Positions 45,628 through 55,016 of a DNA stretch of 64,000 nt are shown here, in pieces; position 1 is the first letter of the stretch; every line of letters starts with the position of its first letter. A program made the translations under genes and the position numbers. Below the pieces are notes generated by a model. The model worked only from the letters and a program-made list of their open reading frames with translations, searched no databases and was not told the DNA's origin. Source of the stretch: Sphingopyxis sp. (GTDB lineage: Bacteria > Pseudomonadota > Alphaproteobacteria > Sphingomonadales > Sphingomonadaceae); NCBI RefSeq assembly GCF_016463645.1, contig NZ_JAEMQX010000001.1, positions 129,667 through 193,666 on the forward strand, in the 5' to 3' direction.

Positions 45628-45798
45628 CGTGCTTTTCGCGGCCACCTGGTGACGAAGTCACGCGGCGCGGCGACACCGCTCAACGGCACGATCCTGCCCT
45701 GATTATTGTGAGGTGGCGTAGCAACCGGCACGCTTGCGATGGCGAATGCTGCGTTGGAACCGCGCTCGCGACATTGATCCATCCCGAGGACAAGGAAA

Positions 45799-45999
45799 AT
45801 GCAGGATCTCGATTTGTCACGGTCCGAAATCGTCTTCATGGAGCCATTGACCGTGCGGATTCCGACCGCAGTCGAACTGACAGGGCTCAGTCGGTCAAGA
45901 ATCTACGAGTTGATCGTGTCCGGCGACCTTGAGGTCGTCAAAGTCGGCCGGTCCACGCTGGTCCTCTATACGAGCCTCAAGGCCCTGATCGGCCGCTAG
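45799..45999 (+). CDS. AlpA/excisionase-type helix-turn-helix protein
   Basis: 66 aa; AAGGAAA directly upstream. The HTH_17-type core reads RIPTAVELTGLSRSRIYELI ... VVKVGRSTLVLYTSL. Such small proteins next to a P4-type integrase act as excisionase or transcription activator of it. The gene converges on the integrase, their stops overlapping by four bases, and diverges from the toprim gene. Confidence 0.8.
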   Translation: MQDLDLSRSEIVFMEPLTVRIPTAVELTGLSRSRIYELIVSGDLEVVKVGRSTLVLYTSLKALIGR

Positions 46000-47231
46000 G
46001 CGGTCGAGGTCGCACTCTTGCCGAAGGCGGGGCGCAGAATTTGCGCCCCATCGCGCAGCTCGTCGAGATAATCGGACCAATGCTGCATCATGCGAACACG
46101 TTCGTCCCAATATTCGCCGCGGGTGTAGACCCGGCGCGTCGCATTGGCATCGAGATGTGCCAGTTGCCTTTCGATCGCATCCGGGTGCCACATTCCCATC
46201 TGATTGAGGAGAGTGGCGGCCGTCGCGCGGAATCCATGAGCCGTCATCTCCTCACGGCTGTAGCCCAGCCGCCGAAGCGCGGCGCTGACAGTATTCTCCG
46301 ACATGCAACGGCGGGGCGTCCGAAAGGACGGAAAGAGGTATCTCCCATGGCCGGTAAGGGCGTGGAGCTCTTCGAGCATCGCAAGAACTTGCCGTGACAG
46401 GGGGACGCAAAGCGAGCGGCGCATTTTCATCTTTTCTGCCGGGATCGACCAGACGGCATCATGGGAATCAATCTCCGCCCATTCTGCCTGGCGCAGTTCG
46501 CCCGGTCTGACGAAAAGATGCGGCGTCAATCGAAGCGCGACCGCGGTGAGCTCGTGACCAGCGTAGCCATCGATCGCGCGGAGCAGCGCGCCGACTTCCT
46601 TCGGGGCCGTGATGGCGGCGTGGTGCTTCACCTTCGGAGTGATCAGCGCACCACGGAGATCGGCCGCCAGATCGCGGTCGGCCCTTGCGGTCGCAATGGC
46701 GTAGCGGAACACTCGGCTAATCACGCTCCGCATGCGCCGCGCGCTTTCATATCGGCCGTTCGCCTCGACTTTACGGAGAACGGCCAGGATTTCCTGCGCG
46801 GTGAGTTTCGATATCGGGCGACTGCCGATCATCGGTTCGGCGATGTCGAGGAGCCATCGCACCTTCCGAAGCGTGACTGGCGCGCGCTCTTCTCGTTCGA
46901 TTTTCACCAGCCATTCCTCGGCGATCGCCTTGAACGTATTGTCCTGCGCGATCTTCTGGGTGATCCGCGCGACCTTCTTCTCCGCTGCGGGATCAAGCCC
47001 GGCGACAAGCTTCTTGCGCGCCTCGTCGCGAAGTTCCCGAGCGGACGCGATGCCGACATCGGGCCACGACCCGAAATACAGCGTCTTTTGCCGTTCGAGA
47101 TAGCGATAGTTCATTCGCCAGACTTTTGCGCCGCTCGGCCTGACCACGAGGTACAGGGCGTCGGCGTCAGCCATTTTATAGGCTTTTTCCTTGGGCTTAG
47201 CGTTCGAAATCTGGATGTGGGTAAGCGACAT
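45996..47231 (-). CDS. P4-type tyrosine integrase of the island
   Basis: 411 aa. N-terminal DUF4102 arm-binding domain (1-~90: ISNAKPKEKAYKMADADALYL), SAM-like core-binding domain, then the catalytic domain with R242 (VRPGEL), H332-x2-R335 (HGFRAT), H359 (LAHLDANA) and the tyrosine Y369. It catalyses integration and excision at a tRNA gene. Its upstream side holds an array of GATGGT repeats and a tRNA-derived att core, so the island should extend leftward from here. Confidence 0.9.
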   Translation of the reverse strand: MSLTHIQISNAKPKEKAYKMADADALYLVVRPSGAKVWRMNYRYLERQKTLYFGSWPDVGIASARELRDEARKKLVAGLDPAAEKKVARITQKIAQDNTFKAIAEEWLVKIEREERAPVTLRKVRWLLDIAEPMIGSRPISKLTAQEILAVLRKVEANGRYESARRMRSVISRVFRYAIATARADRDLAADLRGALITPKVKHHAAITAPKEVGALLRAIDGYAGHELTAVALRLTPHLFVRPGELRQAEWAEIDSHDAVWSIPAEKMKMRRSLCVPLSRQVLAMLEELHALTGHGRYLFPSFRTPRRCMSENTVSAALRRLGYSREEMTAHGFRATAATLLNQMGMWHPDAIERQLAHLDANATRRVYTRGEYWDERVRMMQHWSDYLDELRDGAQILRPAFGKSATSTA

Positions 47232-47302
47232 GATGGTTTCACCTTCGATAGGCTGACCGAAACCATCAAAAACACCATCAAAGCTGATGGTACGCTGATG
47301 GT
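47232..47302. repeat. Array of five GATGGT/ACCATC hexamers upstream of the integrase
   Basis: Copies at 47232 (GATGGT), 47262 and 47274 (ACCATC), 47286 and 47297 (GATGGT). The last four are 12, 12 and 11 bases apart, about one helical turn. GATGGTTTC/GAAACCATC (47232-47240, 47259-47267) also forms a perfect 9-base inverted repeat. This fits integrase arm sites or an excisionase-binding array, and would let the proteins control the integrase promoter. Confidence 0.55.
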
Positions 47303-47404
47303 TCCGGCTGGATCAGCCTGGATTCCACTCAGCGAGTCTCATCGAAAAAGCGGTGAGAAACCAGCCGCTTACTGGACGTCCTCGGACATTCCGAGGAGAA
47401 CAGA

Positions 47405-47421
47405 TGGTGCCCAGAAGAGGA
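47405..47421. other. Probable att core derived from a tRNA 3' end
   Basis: TGGTGCCCAGAAGAGGA reads on the minus strand as ...CTCTTCTGGGCACCA, the acceptor and T-stem end of a tRNA with CCA. The match stops where the T loop should begin, as expected for the element-borne att copy. It lies 174 bases upstream of the integrase start. TGGTGCCC recurs at 47479. Confidence 0.55.
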
Positions 47422-47911
47422 ATCTATAGTTAAAGCTATGATTTTGAAAAGAAATTTATTTCCTTTCAACAGGCAGAATGGTGCCCCCTCCGATGGCCCG
47501 CGTCAACATTTCGTGGAGTGGTTCGAGTGTTGGAAGGCTCAGCAACGCTCGCGAAGTCCCATAGCGCACTAATGGCATCCGCGCAATTCGATTGGCGTTG
47601 CTATCAACTCGAAATTGTCGGTCACAAAACTACCGCTACCGCGACGGCCACTCTCTAAATACGCATTCAATTGCCATCGTTCGCTATGCCAATGATAACG
47701 TGTTGGACCTTGAAGCACAGTAAGCGCTGCGGCTTCGGCCAGGGCCGGCTACACTTGAGTTGCATTCGGCGAAGGCCGGTTTTCAATGGCGATGGGCGTG
47801 AAAGTTCAAATCTGGCGACCTCGAAGAGTGACATGATCTGGCTTGGAGACTATCCAAGTCAGCCATTGCGCATGACCGTAGGGCGTGCCATTTTGTTCCC
47901 CTAACGTTCTA
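47422..47911. other. Lower-GC spacer between island and restriction genes
   Basis: No gene could be supported in these ~490 bases; short frames lack ribosome sites and resemble nothing known. The base composition is visibly more AT-rich than the flanks, in keeping with chromosomal or foreign intergenic DNA at an insertion boundary. Confidence 0.4.
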
Positions 47912-47956
47912 TGCTTGCATCATGATGAAGCATCGTGCAGTAACTTGCTGCAAGTT
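47912..47956. promoter_or_regulatory. Two palindromes upstream of the RHH gene
   Basis: TGCTTGCATCATGATGAAGCA (21 bases, 47912-47932, given here by its core CATCATGATG and arms TGCTT/AAGCA) and AACTTGC-T-GCAAGTT (47942-47956). They lie 18-62 bases before the RHH start and are candidate operators for autoregulation of the restriction operon. Confidence 0.5.
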
Positions 47957-47973
47957 GCAGCGGGAGACGAGGA

Positions 47974-48165
47974 ATGGCGGTCATCGCGGAAGAAGGTGTC
48001 GTGCGCGTCACTGCTTCGCTGAGTCGAAGCCAAGAAGCGGCTCTCAAAGAACTGGCGGCGAAGTATAAGGTTAGCGTTGCCTGGCTGGTACGCTACGCGG
48101 TCGACCAGGTGGTCGAGCAGGGGCGGGAAGCTCAACTCCCGTTGGATTTCGGCAGAGGTCGCTAG
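47974..48165 (+). CDS. Ribbon-helix-helix (CopG/Arc-like) regulator
   Basis: 63 aa. VVRVTASLSRSQEAALKELAAKY... fits a ribbon (VVRVTASLS) followed by two helices (EAALKELAAKYKVS, AWLVRYAVDQVVEQ). GAGGA before the ATG. The first methyltransferase starts two bases after the stop, so the regulator leads a four-gene restriction operon and probably sets methyltransferase and nuclease levels. Confidence 0.7.
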   Translation: MAVIAEEGVVRVTASLSRSQEAALKELAAKYKVSVAWLVRYAVDQVVEQGREAQLPLDFGRGR

Positions 48166-48167
48166 CC

Positions 48168-49346
48168 GTGACGCTTCTGGAGACGCCTTCGGCGCCGCTT
48201 TCGCACGCCGCTGATCTCGCGGGTGCATCGACTGCGGCTTCGGCTGGACGAGGCCTGCCGGTGATCGATCTGTTCGCCGGCGCGGGCGGACTGAGTATCG
48301 GTGCTACCGACGCGGGATGCGAGGTGCGCGCGTGCGTCGAACTCGACCCGACCGCTTGCCGGACGTTGCGCGCAAACGAACGCTATCATGGGATGGTTCT
48401 AGAGGGCGATGTCGCGCAGATCACGGGGCTCGATCTAAGGACAATTGCGAAACTCGGCCCGAACGATCCGCTCATTGTCGTCGGCGGCGCGCCGTGTCAG
48501 CCTTTCTCTAAGGCCGCCTATTGGGTGGAGAATGGAGAAGAGTCGCGCTATCGCCGCGCGCGCGCTGCCGGGATCGCGATGAATCGTCCCCCTGCCCCAA
48601 CCGAAGCGCGGTCCGACGCGCGTCGCACGTTGGTGGAGGAATTTTGGCGGCTCATTTTCGAATCAAATGCTGACGGCTTCGTGTTCGAAAATGTCCCAAG
48701 CATCAAGCATCCGCGCAACCGCCCGGTGCTCGACGGGTTTCGCGGCGCCGCCGAAGCCGCAGGCTACCAAGTAACCCAAGTGACGGCGAATGCAGCCAAT
48801 TATGGCGTCGCGCAAACGCGCGAGCGGGTCTTCCTGCTCGGGGCTAAGCGCGGCAAGCCCGAGGCGCCGCATCCTAGCCACAGCGTCAAGAATGAGACAG
48901 GATATGCGGCCGCTGTAACGGCGGGCGAGGCCCTCGAGGCATTCTCCGGGCCGGAATATTTTGAGCCTGAAGAAATAGTGAGCGGACGCTGGGCCGAGCA
49001 TTTGCGGGCGGTGCCCCCCGGCGGGAACTACAAAGCGCACACCGCTTGGGCCGGCCACCCCAACCCGAGTTTCGAGACCGAGACGCGCTTCTGGAACTTT
49101 TTGCTCAAGCTGTCTCCGGAGCGACCGTCATGGACGCTCGCGGCCTCGCCGGGCCCTTGGACCGGACCGTTTCACTGGACCAGTCGGCGGCTACGAACCG
49201 TGGAGATGGCCGCGTTACAGGCGTTTCCGGAGGCCTATCATTTTGCGGGGAGCCGGCGCGACCGAGTGCGCCAGCTGGGCAATGCCGTTCCGCCGTTGCT
49301 GGCGAAGCGGATGATTGAGGCGGTGTTTGCGACGGTCGATCGTTAA
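48168..49346 (+). CDS. DNA (cytosine-5) methyltransferase 1
   Basis: 392 aa with a GTG start two bases after the regulator's stop. C5-MTase motifs: I FAGAGG (36-41), IV GGAPCQPFS with catalytic C110, VI ENV (174-176), VIII QTRER (216-220) and X QLGNAVPP. The target-recognition region lies between VIII and X. It methylates cytosine in a specific site to protect the cell from the co-encoded nuclease. The target sequence cannot be read from the protein. Confidence 0.92.
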   Translation: MTLLETPSAPLSHAADLAGASTAASAGRGLPVIDLFAGAGGLSIGATDAGCEVRACVELDPTACRTLRANERYHGMVLEGDVAQITGLDLRTIAKLGPNDPLIVVGGAPCQPFSKAAYWVENGEESRYRRARAAGIAMNRPPAPTEARSDARRTLVEEFWRLIFESNADGFVFENVPSIKHPRNRPVLDGFRGAAEAAGYQVTQVTANAANYGVAQTRERVFLLGAKRGKPEAPHPSHSVKNETGYAAAVTAGEALEAFSGPEYFEPEEIVSGRWAEHLRAVPPGGNYKAHTAWAGHPNPSFETETRFWNFLLKLSPERPSWTLAASPGPWTGPFHWTSRRLRTVEMAALQAFPEAYHFAGSRRDRVRQLGNAVPPLLAKRMIEAVFATVDR

Positions 49347-49358
49347 GAGGGGCGAAAT

Positions 49359-50408
49359 TTGCGCAGTATAAGTTTGTTCAGCGGTTGCGGGGGTCTCGAT
49401 CTCGGCCTCCATGCAGCGGGCTTCGAGACCGTTCTTGCGTCCGATTTCGAGCGCCTTTGCGCCGAGACCTGGCATCGCAGCATGCCGCGGACGCCGTTTC
49501 TGCTCGGTCGCATGGGTAAGATCACGCGCGACGATGTTGCTGCCCAATTGGGGGGGCGCATCGGCGATATCGACCTGATCGCGGGTGGCCCGCCCTGCCC
49601 TCCTTTTTCGAAGAGCCGGTTCTATCGCAAGGACAAGCCGCGCGCGCTCGATGACCCGAACGGCTGGGAGACGATCAACGGCTATCTCAATATGCTCGAC
49701 TGGGTACGCCCGCGCGCGTTCATTCTCGAGAATGTGAAGGGCCTTGCGTATAAGGTGCACTGCGACGCGTTGGACACGATCGTCTCGCGCGCCGAAGCGC
49801 TCGGCTACAAGGTGACGACGGGAGTGTTGAACGCCGCCGACTATGGCGTCCCGCAAATCCGCGAACGCTGTTTTGTTATCGGGTCGCTAGACAAGGCGAT
49901 CGCGCTGCCGACGCCAACCCATGCGAAACTTCCCGCTGCGGGCTTGCTGCCGTGGGTTTCGACGGGCGCGGTCCTGACCGATCTCGACACCGAGGAAAAT
50001 GCGAGCGACGAGGGTCATTTTGCCGGGGGACAGCATCACCAACTGCTCTGTGACGTGCCGCCCGGCGACAATTATCTTTATTTTACCGAGAAGCGGGGTC
50101 ATCCGAATCCGCAGTTCAAATGGCGCGGTCGCTACTGGTCGTTTCTGCTCAAACTTAGCCCAGACATGCCGTCGTGGACGATTCAGGCGCGCCGCTCGAA
50201 CAATATGGGTCCCTTCCATTGGCGGAATCGCATTCTGCGGATCAGCGAGATCAAGCGCCTCCAGACCTTTCCCGACGCCTTCGAACTCGCGGGAACGGTC
50301 GAGCAGCAGTGGCGCCAGATTGGCAACGCCGTCCCCCCCCTTCTGGCTGCAGCGGTCGGCCGGCGTGTGGCCGAGGCAATCGGTGCGCCGATGCGCGAGG
50401 CTGCATGA
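49359..50408 (+). CDS. DNA (cytosine-5) methyltransferase 2
   Basis: 349 aa, TTG start at 49359 with AGAGGGG upstream. Motifs FSGCGG (7-12), GGPPCPPFS with C80, ENV (124-126), QIRER and IGNAVPP. It differs clearly from methyltransferase 1, and shares with it the segment FLLKLSP(D/E)xPSWT in the recognition region. Two C5 enzymes in one operon usually mean a non-palindromic site with each strand methylated by its own enzyme. The stop overlaps the endonuclease start (ATGA). Confidence 0.92.
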   Translation: MRSISLFSGCGGLDLGLHAAGFETVLASDFERLCAETWHRSMPRTPFLLGRMGKITRDDVAAQLGGRIGDIDLIAGGPPCPPFSKSRFYRKDKPRALDDPNGWETINGYLNMLDWVRPRAFILENVKGLAYKVHCDALDTIVSRAEALGYKVTTGVLNAADYGVPQIRERCFVIGSLDKAIALPTPTHAKLPAAGLLPWVSTGAVLTDLDTEENASDEGHFAGGQHHQLLCDVPPGDNYLYFTEKRGHPNPQFKWRGRYWSFLLKLSPDMPSWTIQARRSNNMGPFHWRNRILRISEIKRLQTFPDAFELAGTVEQQWRQIGNAVPPLLAAAVGRRVAEAIGAPMREAA

Positions 50409-51799
50409 GCCGGCTGCCCTCATTCAATGATTTTTCGCCTGGCATCATCGACGATGTGCGCCGCCCACTGGAGATATTGCAGCGCCTTGCGCCCAACCTT
50501 GCAGCAGTTGTAGCCGAATGGGACCGTGCGTTTTTCAAAAGCGCCAACAACAGGCGTGCGAGCACGAACATCCCGGCGACCTTGACCAGTCTTGGGTTGA
50601 TGATGCGCAATCCGCTTTCGCTGACCGGTGCCGGCCAGACGATCCTGGAAGCACCCGATGCGCTGGACGCCGCGCGCCGGCTCGTTCAACACATTGTGAG
50701 CGCGCACAACGGTATGGCGGTCATCGATGCGGTCAGGTCACTGAACACGCGCGGCGAACGAGTCACCAAAGCAAGCCTGAAGCAGGAACTTGAGGCAGTC
50801 GGCATCACCGATTTATCGAACGCAACGACCGATCATTTGACGCTCCTCAACTGGATGATCGCGGCGGGACTGTTCGCACGCAACGCTGGCGCGGCGCTGC
50901 AACCCGACGAAGCTGTGATGAAGTTAGTGCTGGGAATCTCGGACGAAGAACGCGCCAATTTTGCCGAACTGCCGCTGACCCAGCAGATTTTCCTACAGGT
51001 CTTGCGGCGAGTTGCAGAAACGACGGGAGCTGCCGAGCTTCCAGCTAAGCAGGTGATCGACGAGTGCCTTCGCGACCATCGCGCGCGCTTTAAAGAAGAT
51101 CAGATCCGCGCAAAGGTAATTAATCCGCTGGTCGACGAGGGGTGGATCGAGTTGTCACAGACTGCAGCCCCTTCTGGGCGCGGCGGCAAGAGCGGATCGA
51201 TCAGGCCGTCTGCCAAATTGCTCGGTATTCCGATTGAAGCGGTACTGCCCGATTTCGACCAGATCGTACCCGCCGACTTGCGCGCTAAGATCGATTTGCC
51301 GCGGTCCGAGGTGCAAAAACTGCTCAACAGCAGCCAGACCTATGACCGAGGGCTTGGCCTCGAACTTCTCGCGCTTAAGATGATCATCGACATCGGACTC
51401 GAGCCCCGTGCCTTCCGATTGCGGAGCCGCGATACGGCGCATGCTGAGGTTGACCTCACCGCTGAAGGTAAGAATCTGCTCTTCTCTCGCTGGAATTTTC
51501 AATGCAAATGCGTGAACAGCCGTGTCAGCCTAGGCGACGTCGCTAAAGAAGTCGGTCTCGCCATCTATTCGAAAGCGCATGTCGTTGCAGTCGTCACGAC
51601 AAGCGACTTTTCTGGCGAAGCGCTTGCCTATGCGCGCGAGATTTCGGCGGCGACGCATCTGCAGTTTCTACTGGTCAATGGCACCGTGGTTCGCAGTTAT
51701 CTGGACAAAGGCGCGGGCGTTCTCCTCGACTTCGTCGCAGCGAACGCGGCAAACGTCATGGCGCACAAACGGAGCCAGCCGATCACTCCTGAGGCCTGA
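50405..51799 (+). CDS. PD-(D/E)XK restriction endonuclease
   Basis: 464 aa; ATG at 50405 overlaps the methyltransferase stop. The C-terminal nuclease core has E320 (GLGLELLAL), E348-x-D350 (HAEVDLTAEG) and Q366-x-K368 (FQCKCV), the ExD...QxK variant of PD-(D/E)XK. The N-terminal ~300 residues probably contain winged-helix recognition modules (SLKQELEAVGITD; VINPLVDEGWIEL). It should cut the unmethylated site of the two upstream methyltransferases. Confidence 0.8.
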   Translation: MSRLPSFNDFSPGIIDDVRRPLEILQRLAPNLAAVVAEWDRAFFKSANNRRASTNIPATLTSLGLMMRNPLSLTGAGQTILEAPDALDAARRLVQHIVSAHNGMAVIDAVRSLNTRGERVTKASLKQELEAVGITDLSNATTDHLTLLNWMIAAGLFARNAGAALQPDEAVMKLVLGISDEERANFAELPLTQQIFLQVLRRVAETTGAAELPAKQVIDECLRDHRARFKEDQIRAKVINPLVDEGWIELSQTAAPSGRGGKSGSIRPSAKLLGIPIEAVLPDFDQIVPADLRAKIDLPRSEVQKLLNSSQTYDRGLGLELLALKMIIDIGLEPRAFRLRSRDTAHAEVDLTAEGKNLLFSRWNFQCKCVNSRVSLGDVAKEVGLAIYSKAHVVAVVTTSDFSGEALAYAREISAATHLQFLLVNGTVVRSYLDKGAGVLLDFVAANAANVMAHKRSQPITPEA

Positions 51800-51840
51800 G
51801 GTCGGCGTCATTTGCGGCGGCACCGGCCCTTTCGCTGCTG

Positions 51841-52833
51841 CTACGACCCCAGCGACGATGCAAAGAGGGCGGCGACATCGGACAGTCTGATCGTTTCGGG
51901 CACTGCCGAGCATCGGATGGTAAGCTCGACCGAGAGAATCTCCTCCGCCAGCTTTTCTTCGATCGAGGGGACGTCCGTGATGCCGATCAATCGGAGGGTT
52001 TGGAGCGCACCGATTCTGTCGAAACGAAACATGTCGTCGTCTTCGAGACCTTCCCCACCGATTTCGAATACCATGGCACGGAAATCCGCTAGAATAGCAG
52101 GATTTGTGATGCCGCGCTCAATCTCCGCTGCAAGTTCAAGGACGCTCGTTCCGAGGGGATCGGCGCGCGTTACAATCGACGCCACATGGACCTCGACGTC
52201 GGAGGGCGGTTGCAACTGCTTCAAGGAGAAATGGTGAACGCGCTCGAAGTCCAAGCAACTTTTGACCTCGATCGCGAAGCTGCCGGCCATGAAGTCAAAC
52301 GTCTCCTTGGGATTCGCGTGCCAGCGCCGCGCGCCCAGCTGCTTATCCTCCAGCGCCAGGATAAAGATCAGTTCGGCCCACAGGCCGCGCATGCGTTTTC
52401 GGCCCTCGCGTTCGAGTCTCGCAAAAAGCGTTGCGAGGCGATTGATCCATGCTGCGATCGCAGCCGCGCTCGGAGACGCCCCCAGCGCCGCGATCGCCTC
52501 TTCCATCAGGGTCAGAAAAAGTCGGCGCAGTTGGGGATCGTGCGACTTGCAGCTAATTAGGACGCCTTGGAGATTTTGAGAGGCGCCGTCGGGGGCTTCG
52601 ATTTCGCATTGGACCGACCCGGTCGCCTCGATATTGCGCAATTTCAATCCGGCGCCCGCTGCGCATTCGCCGCCGACGATCAGTAACGAAACTCGTCCGT
52701 CGGGGTTGTGCAGAAGACGACTTTCCGATTCTGAAGAAATCGGAAGAGCACGATGCGCTCCCGGTTTGCGCGGCGGGCCGACCTCGCCGAGTTGCATGTC
52801 GAGCGCAATGAGGTCGATGCGCGGATCAGTCAT
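51841..52833 (-). CDS. DUF4420 PD-(D/E)XK nuclease of the MORC/Z1 system
   Basis: 330 aa from the ATG at 52833, overlapping the Z1 gene stop by eight bases. The nuclease motif is clear: E154 (GLWAELIFI), D180 in TFDFMAG and E189-x-K191 in FAIEVKSC. This is the DUF4420 family described next to Z1 helicases and MORC-like ATPases. It is presumed to be the DNA-cutting subunit of a multi-gene restriction system. It converges on the endonuclease at 50405-51799 with 41 bases between stops. Confidence 0.82.
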   Translation of the reverse strand: MTDPRIDLIALDMQLGEVGPPRKPGAHRALPISSESESRLLHNPDGRVSLLIVGGECAAGAGLKLRNIEATGSVQCEIEAPDGASQNLQGVLISCKSHDPQLRRLFLTLMEEAIAALGASPSAAAIAAWINRLATLFARLEREGRKRMRGLWAELIFILALEDKQLGARRWHANPKETFDFMAGSFAIEVKSCLDFERVHHFSLKQLQPPSDVEVHVASIVTRADPLGTSVLELAAEIERGITNPAILADFRAMVFEIGGEGLEDDDMFRFDRIGALQTLRLIGITDVPSIEEKLAEEILSVELTIRCSAVPETIRLSDVAALFASSLGS

Positions 52834-54997
52834 CGTCCTGCACCGCAATGTCCTCTCGCATTTTTTCGGGAATATGGGTCGCGAGCAACCGGACGTCCTG
52901 CTCGACGACATCGTCGCCGCGTTCGAGTTGAAGGCGGTGGAATTGAAGTGAAACGCGATCGGCGGTCTTGATCGCTCGATCGCCCGGATATCCTGTCGAC
53001 GGGTTGGCACCTTGGAAAGGGTTTTGCACAGCGCCCTTATCGGTGAGCGCGCGCGATCGCTGCCTTCCTTGGCTCATCAGGAATAGGTCGCACAGCGCAT
53101 GTGGATCGTCGTCGAGGATCGAGCGAATTTGCATCGTCACCATGACATGGTCGAGCGCGTCGTCGTCGTCGGCCATTTCGATCGGCACAAGCAGATCCTC
53201 ATAAACGCGCTCGAGCGAAAAGCCGCTGATGGCACCGTGACGCTGGATGTCGGTCCAACTTTCGCTGCCGTCCATAGCCTCCCACTGATTGCTCAGCGGT
53301 TCGAGAAAATCGGCAACGGTCCGGCGGTTCGCACCGACGATGTCTTCGTCATGCGGGAAGTTGGCATTGACCCAATCGCGTCCACGCCCGCGCATGATAT
53401 CGAGAGCCATCACCGAGCGCCTCGTGGGCTTGAGGCTTTTGTCGAGGAAGAACAGCCGCCGCCAGTTTTTGAGCGGCTTGCCCTGATGGCGCGCGAGCGA
53501 ACTGCGTAGGCTCTCTTCATGCTTGACGTAGGCGGTGAAGGCATGACGGACTTCGGCATCGACGAAGATACGGACAAGCCCGAGATAATCGCGCTTATAG
53601 CCGAAGAAGCGCGCGCGCTGCTGAATGGTGTCGGCGGTTCCGGTACCGGCTCCGCGGGGCATATAGGTCACTGTCAGACCCTCGACGGTAAAGCCGCGAT
53701 CGAGTCCTGCACCCCCGATCAGAATCCAGCCATAGCTGTCAGACCAAGGGAACGTCTCGATCCGCCCGTTGCTGGCGTTGACCACCTGAACCTTGGTTTC
53801 TTCGATAGCGAAATCCATTTCCGACCATATCTGGTCGAAAGTGGGCAGATCTTCGGCAGTCGCAGCAATGTCGCCGTAGGAGGCCTCAAACTCGGTCTGC
53901 AAATCCTGACGGTCGGGGGAGTCCTCGGGCTCTAGCAAGGTTTCGAGCCATAGTTTGCGGATGCTGCGTGCCCAAGTGGCATAATTGTCGTGGACCCCCC
54001 GAAGATGTGAGGGGTGGATCATCATCGACCGATTTCCGTCGCGTCCGGCAATGACGCCGGCGGCGACGCCGATGAAGAAAAAGCGCATGGCCTTTTGCAG
54101 CGAAGGCGGCGGTCCATCGCCCTCGTTCCACACGTCAGGCAAGTCGGCTGCATCGATACCACGAATATACGGCGATTGAACGGAGAACACATCCTTGCCG
54201 CCGACATAGCCCTCGCCGGGTTCGAGAAGTTCCGCGAAGGCGGGCGACAGGCGATCAATCCGGCTGATAAGAAGCGGCGCTTGGGGGGTTGCGGTGTATT
54301 GCAGATAGGTGTGCGCGGGCAGCGTGTTGCGCAGGCCCATGATGCTCGAATAGGTCGGACTTTCTTCATTCTGGCGGACCCGTGTGTTGAGACCCGCCTG
54401 GTCGCCTTCGTCGTCGATGATGAGGGCGCAGCTCGATCCGAGTTTGCACTTCGACAGCAGCGTCGTGAGATGGCCGAGCCGCGCCGCGTTCTTCATGACG
54501 ACGATGAGCAATGTGCGGCAGCGCTCGGGCCGGTCCTTGTAGCGATCCCAAAGGTCGAGCGTGCTTTGCACTTCGTCGATCTTGTCGACATCGGCGCGGG
54601 GATTGACAAGGACGCGCCAAAATTTGCCGCGCTCTTCCAAGATGCCGAGATCGCCAGTCAAGCGCTCCTCATTCTGATCGAGCAGGTTGGTTTTCGTCCC
54701 GGCGAGAACGATCACGAGGCGATAATTATTATCGCGTGCCATCGCAGTGACCGCAGTGAAGGAGAGGGTCTTTCCGCTTTGCACATAGCCGATGACGAGG
54801 CCCGCGCGGTCCTCACCTTGCGTCTCGGGCGGCAGGCAACGCGAGAGGATCCGGCTCGCCTCGCCGACGACCTTCGCCGCAGCTTCATCGCCAAAGCGCT
54901 TGCGCTGCATTAGAGCGCTGGCCTCGACGCCAGGCTTTGGCTGCCAAAGCCCCTTGGCAGTGTCGACGTGCAGGGTCGCCGTCTCGGCTTCGTTCAT
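52826..54997 (-). CDS. Z1-domain helicase-like ATPase
   Basis: 723 aa, ATG at 54997 with AAGGA upstream. Superfamily 2 motifs: Walker A GYVQSGKT (70-77), DDEGD (195-199) in place of DEAD, motif III YTATP, GLDRGFTVEG and the Z1 hallmark QRARFFGY. It probably translocates or remodels DNA for the DUF4420 nuclease. It lies downstream of the GHKL ATPase, with the two genes 19 bases apart. Confidence 0.85.
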   Translation of the reverse strand: MNEAETATLHVDTAKGLWQPKPGVEASALMQRKRFGDEAAAKVVGEASRILSRCLPPETQGEDRAGLVIGYVQSGKTLSFTAVTAMARDNNYRLVIVLAGTKTNLLDQNEERLTGDLGILEERGKFWRVLVNPRADVDKIDEVQSTLDLWDRYKDRPERCRTLLIVVMKNAARLGHLTTLLSKCKLGSSCALIIDDEGDQAGLNTRVRQNEESPTYSSIMGLRNTLPAHTYLQYTATPQAPLLISRIDRLSPAFAELLEPGEGYVGGKDVFSVQSPYIRGIDAADLPDVWNEGDGPPPSLQKAMRFFFIGVAAGVIAGRDGNRSMMIHPSHLRGVHDNYATWARSIRKLWLETLLEPEDSPDRQDLQTEFEASYGDIAATAEDLPTFDQIWSEMDFAIEETKVQVVNASNGRIETFPWSDSYGWILIGGAGLDRGFTVEGLTVTYMPRGAGTGTADTIQQRARFFGYKRDYLGLVRIFVDAEVRHAFTAYVKHEESLRSSLARHQGKPLKNWRRLFFLDKSLKPTRRSVMALDIMRGRGRDWVNANFPHDEDIVGANRRTVADFLEPLSNQWEAMDGSESWTDIQRHGAISGFSLERVYEDLLVPIEMADDDDALDHVMVTMQIRSILDDDPHALCDLFLMSQGRQRSRALTDKGAVQNPFQGANPSTGYPGDRAIKTADRVSLQFHRLQLERGDDVVEQDVRLLATHIPEKMREDIAVQDDD

Positions 54998-55016
54998 TCC
55001 AGGTCCTTTCGGGATT

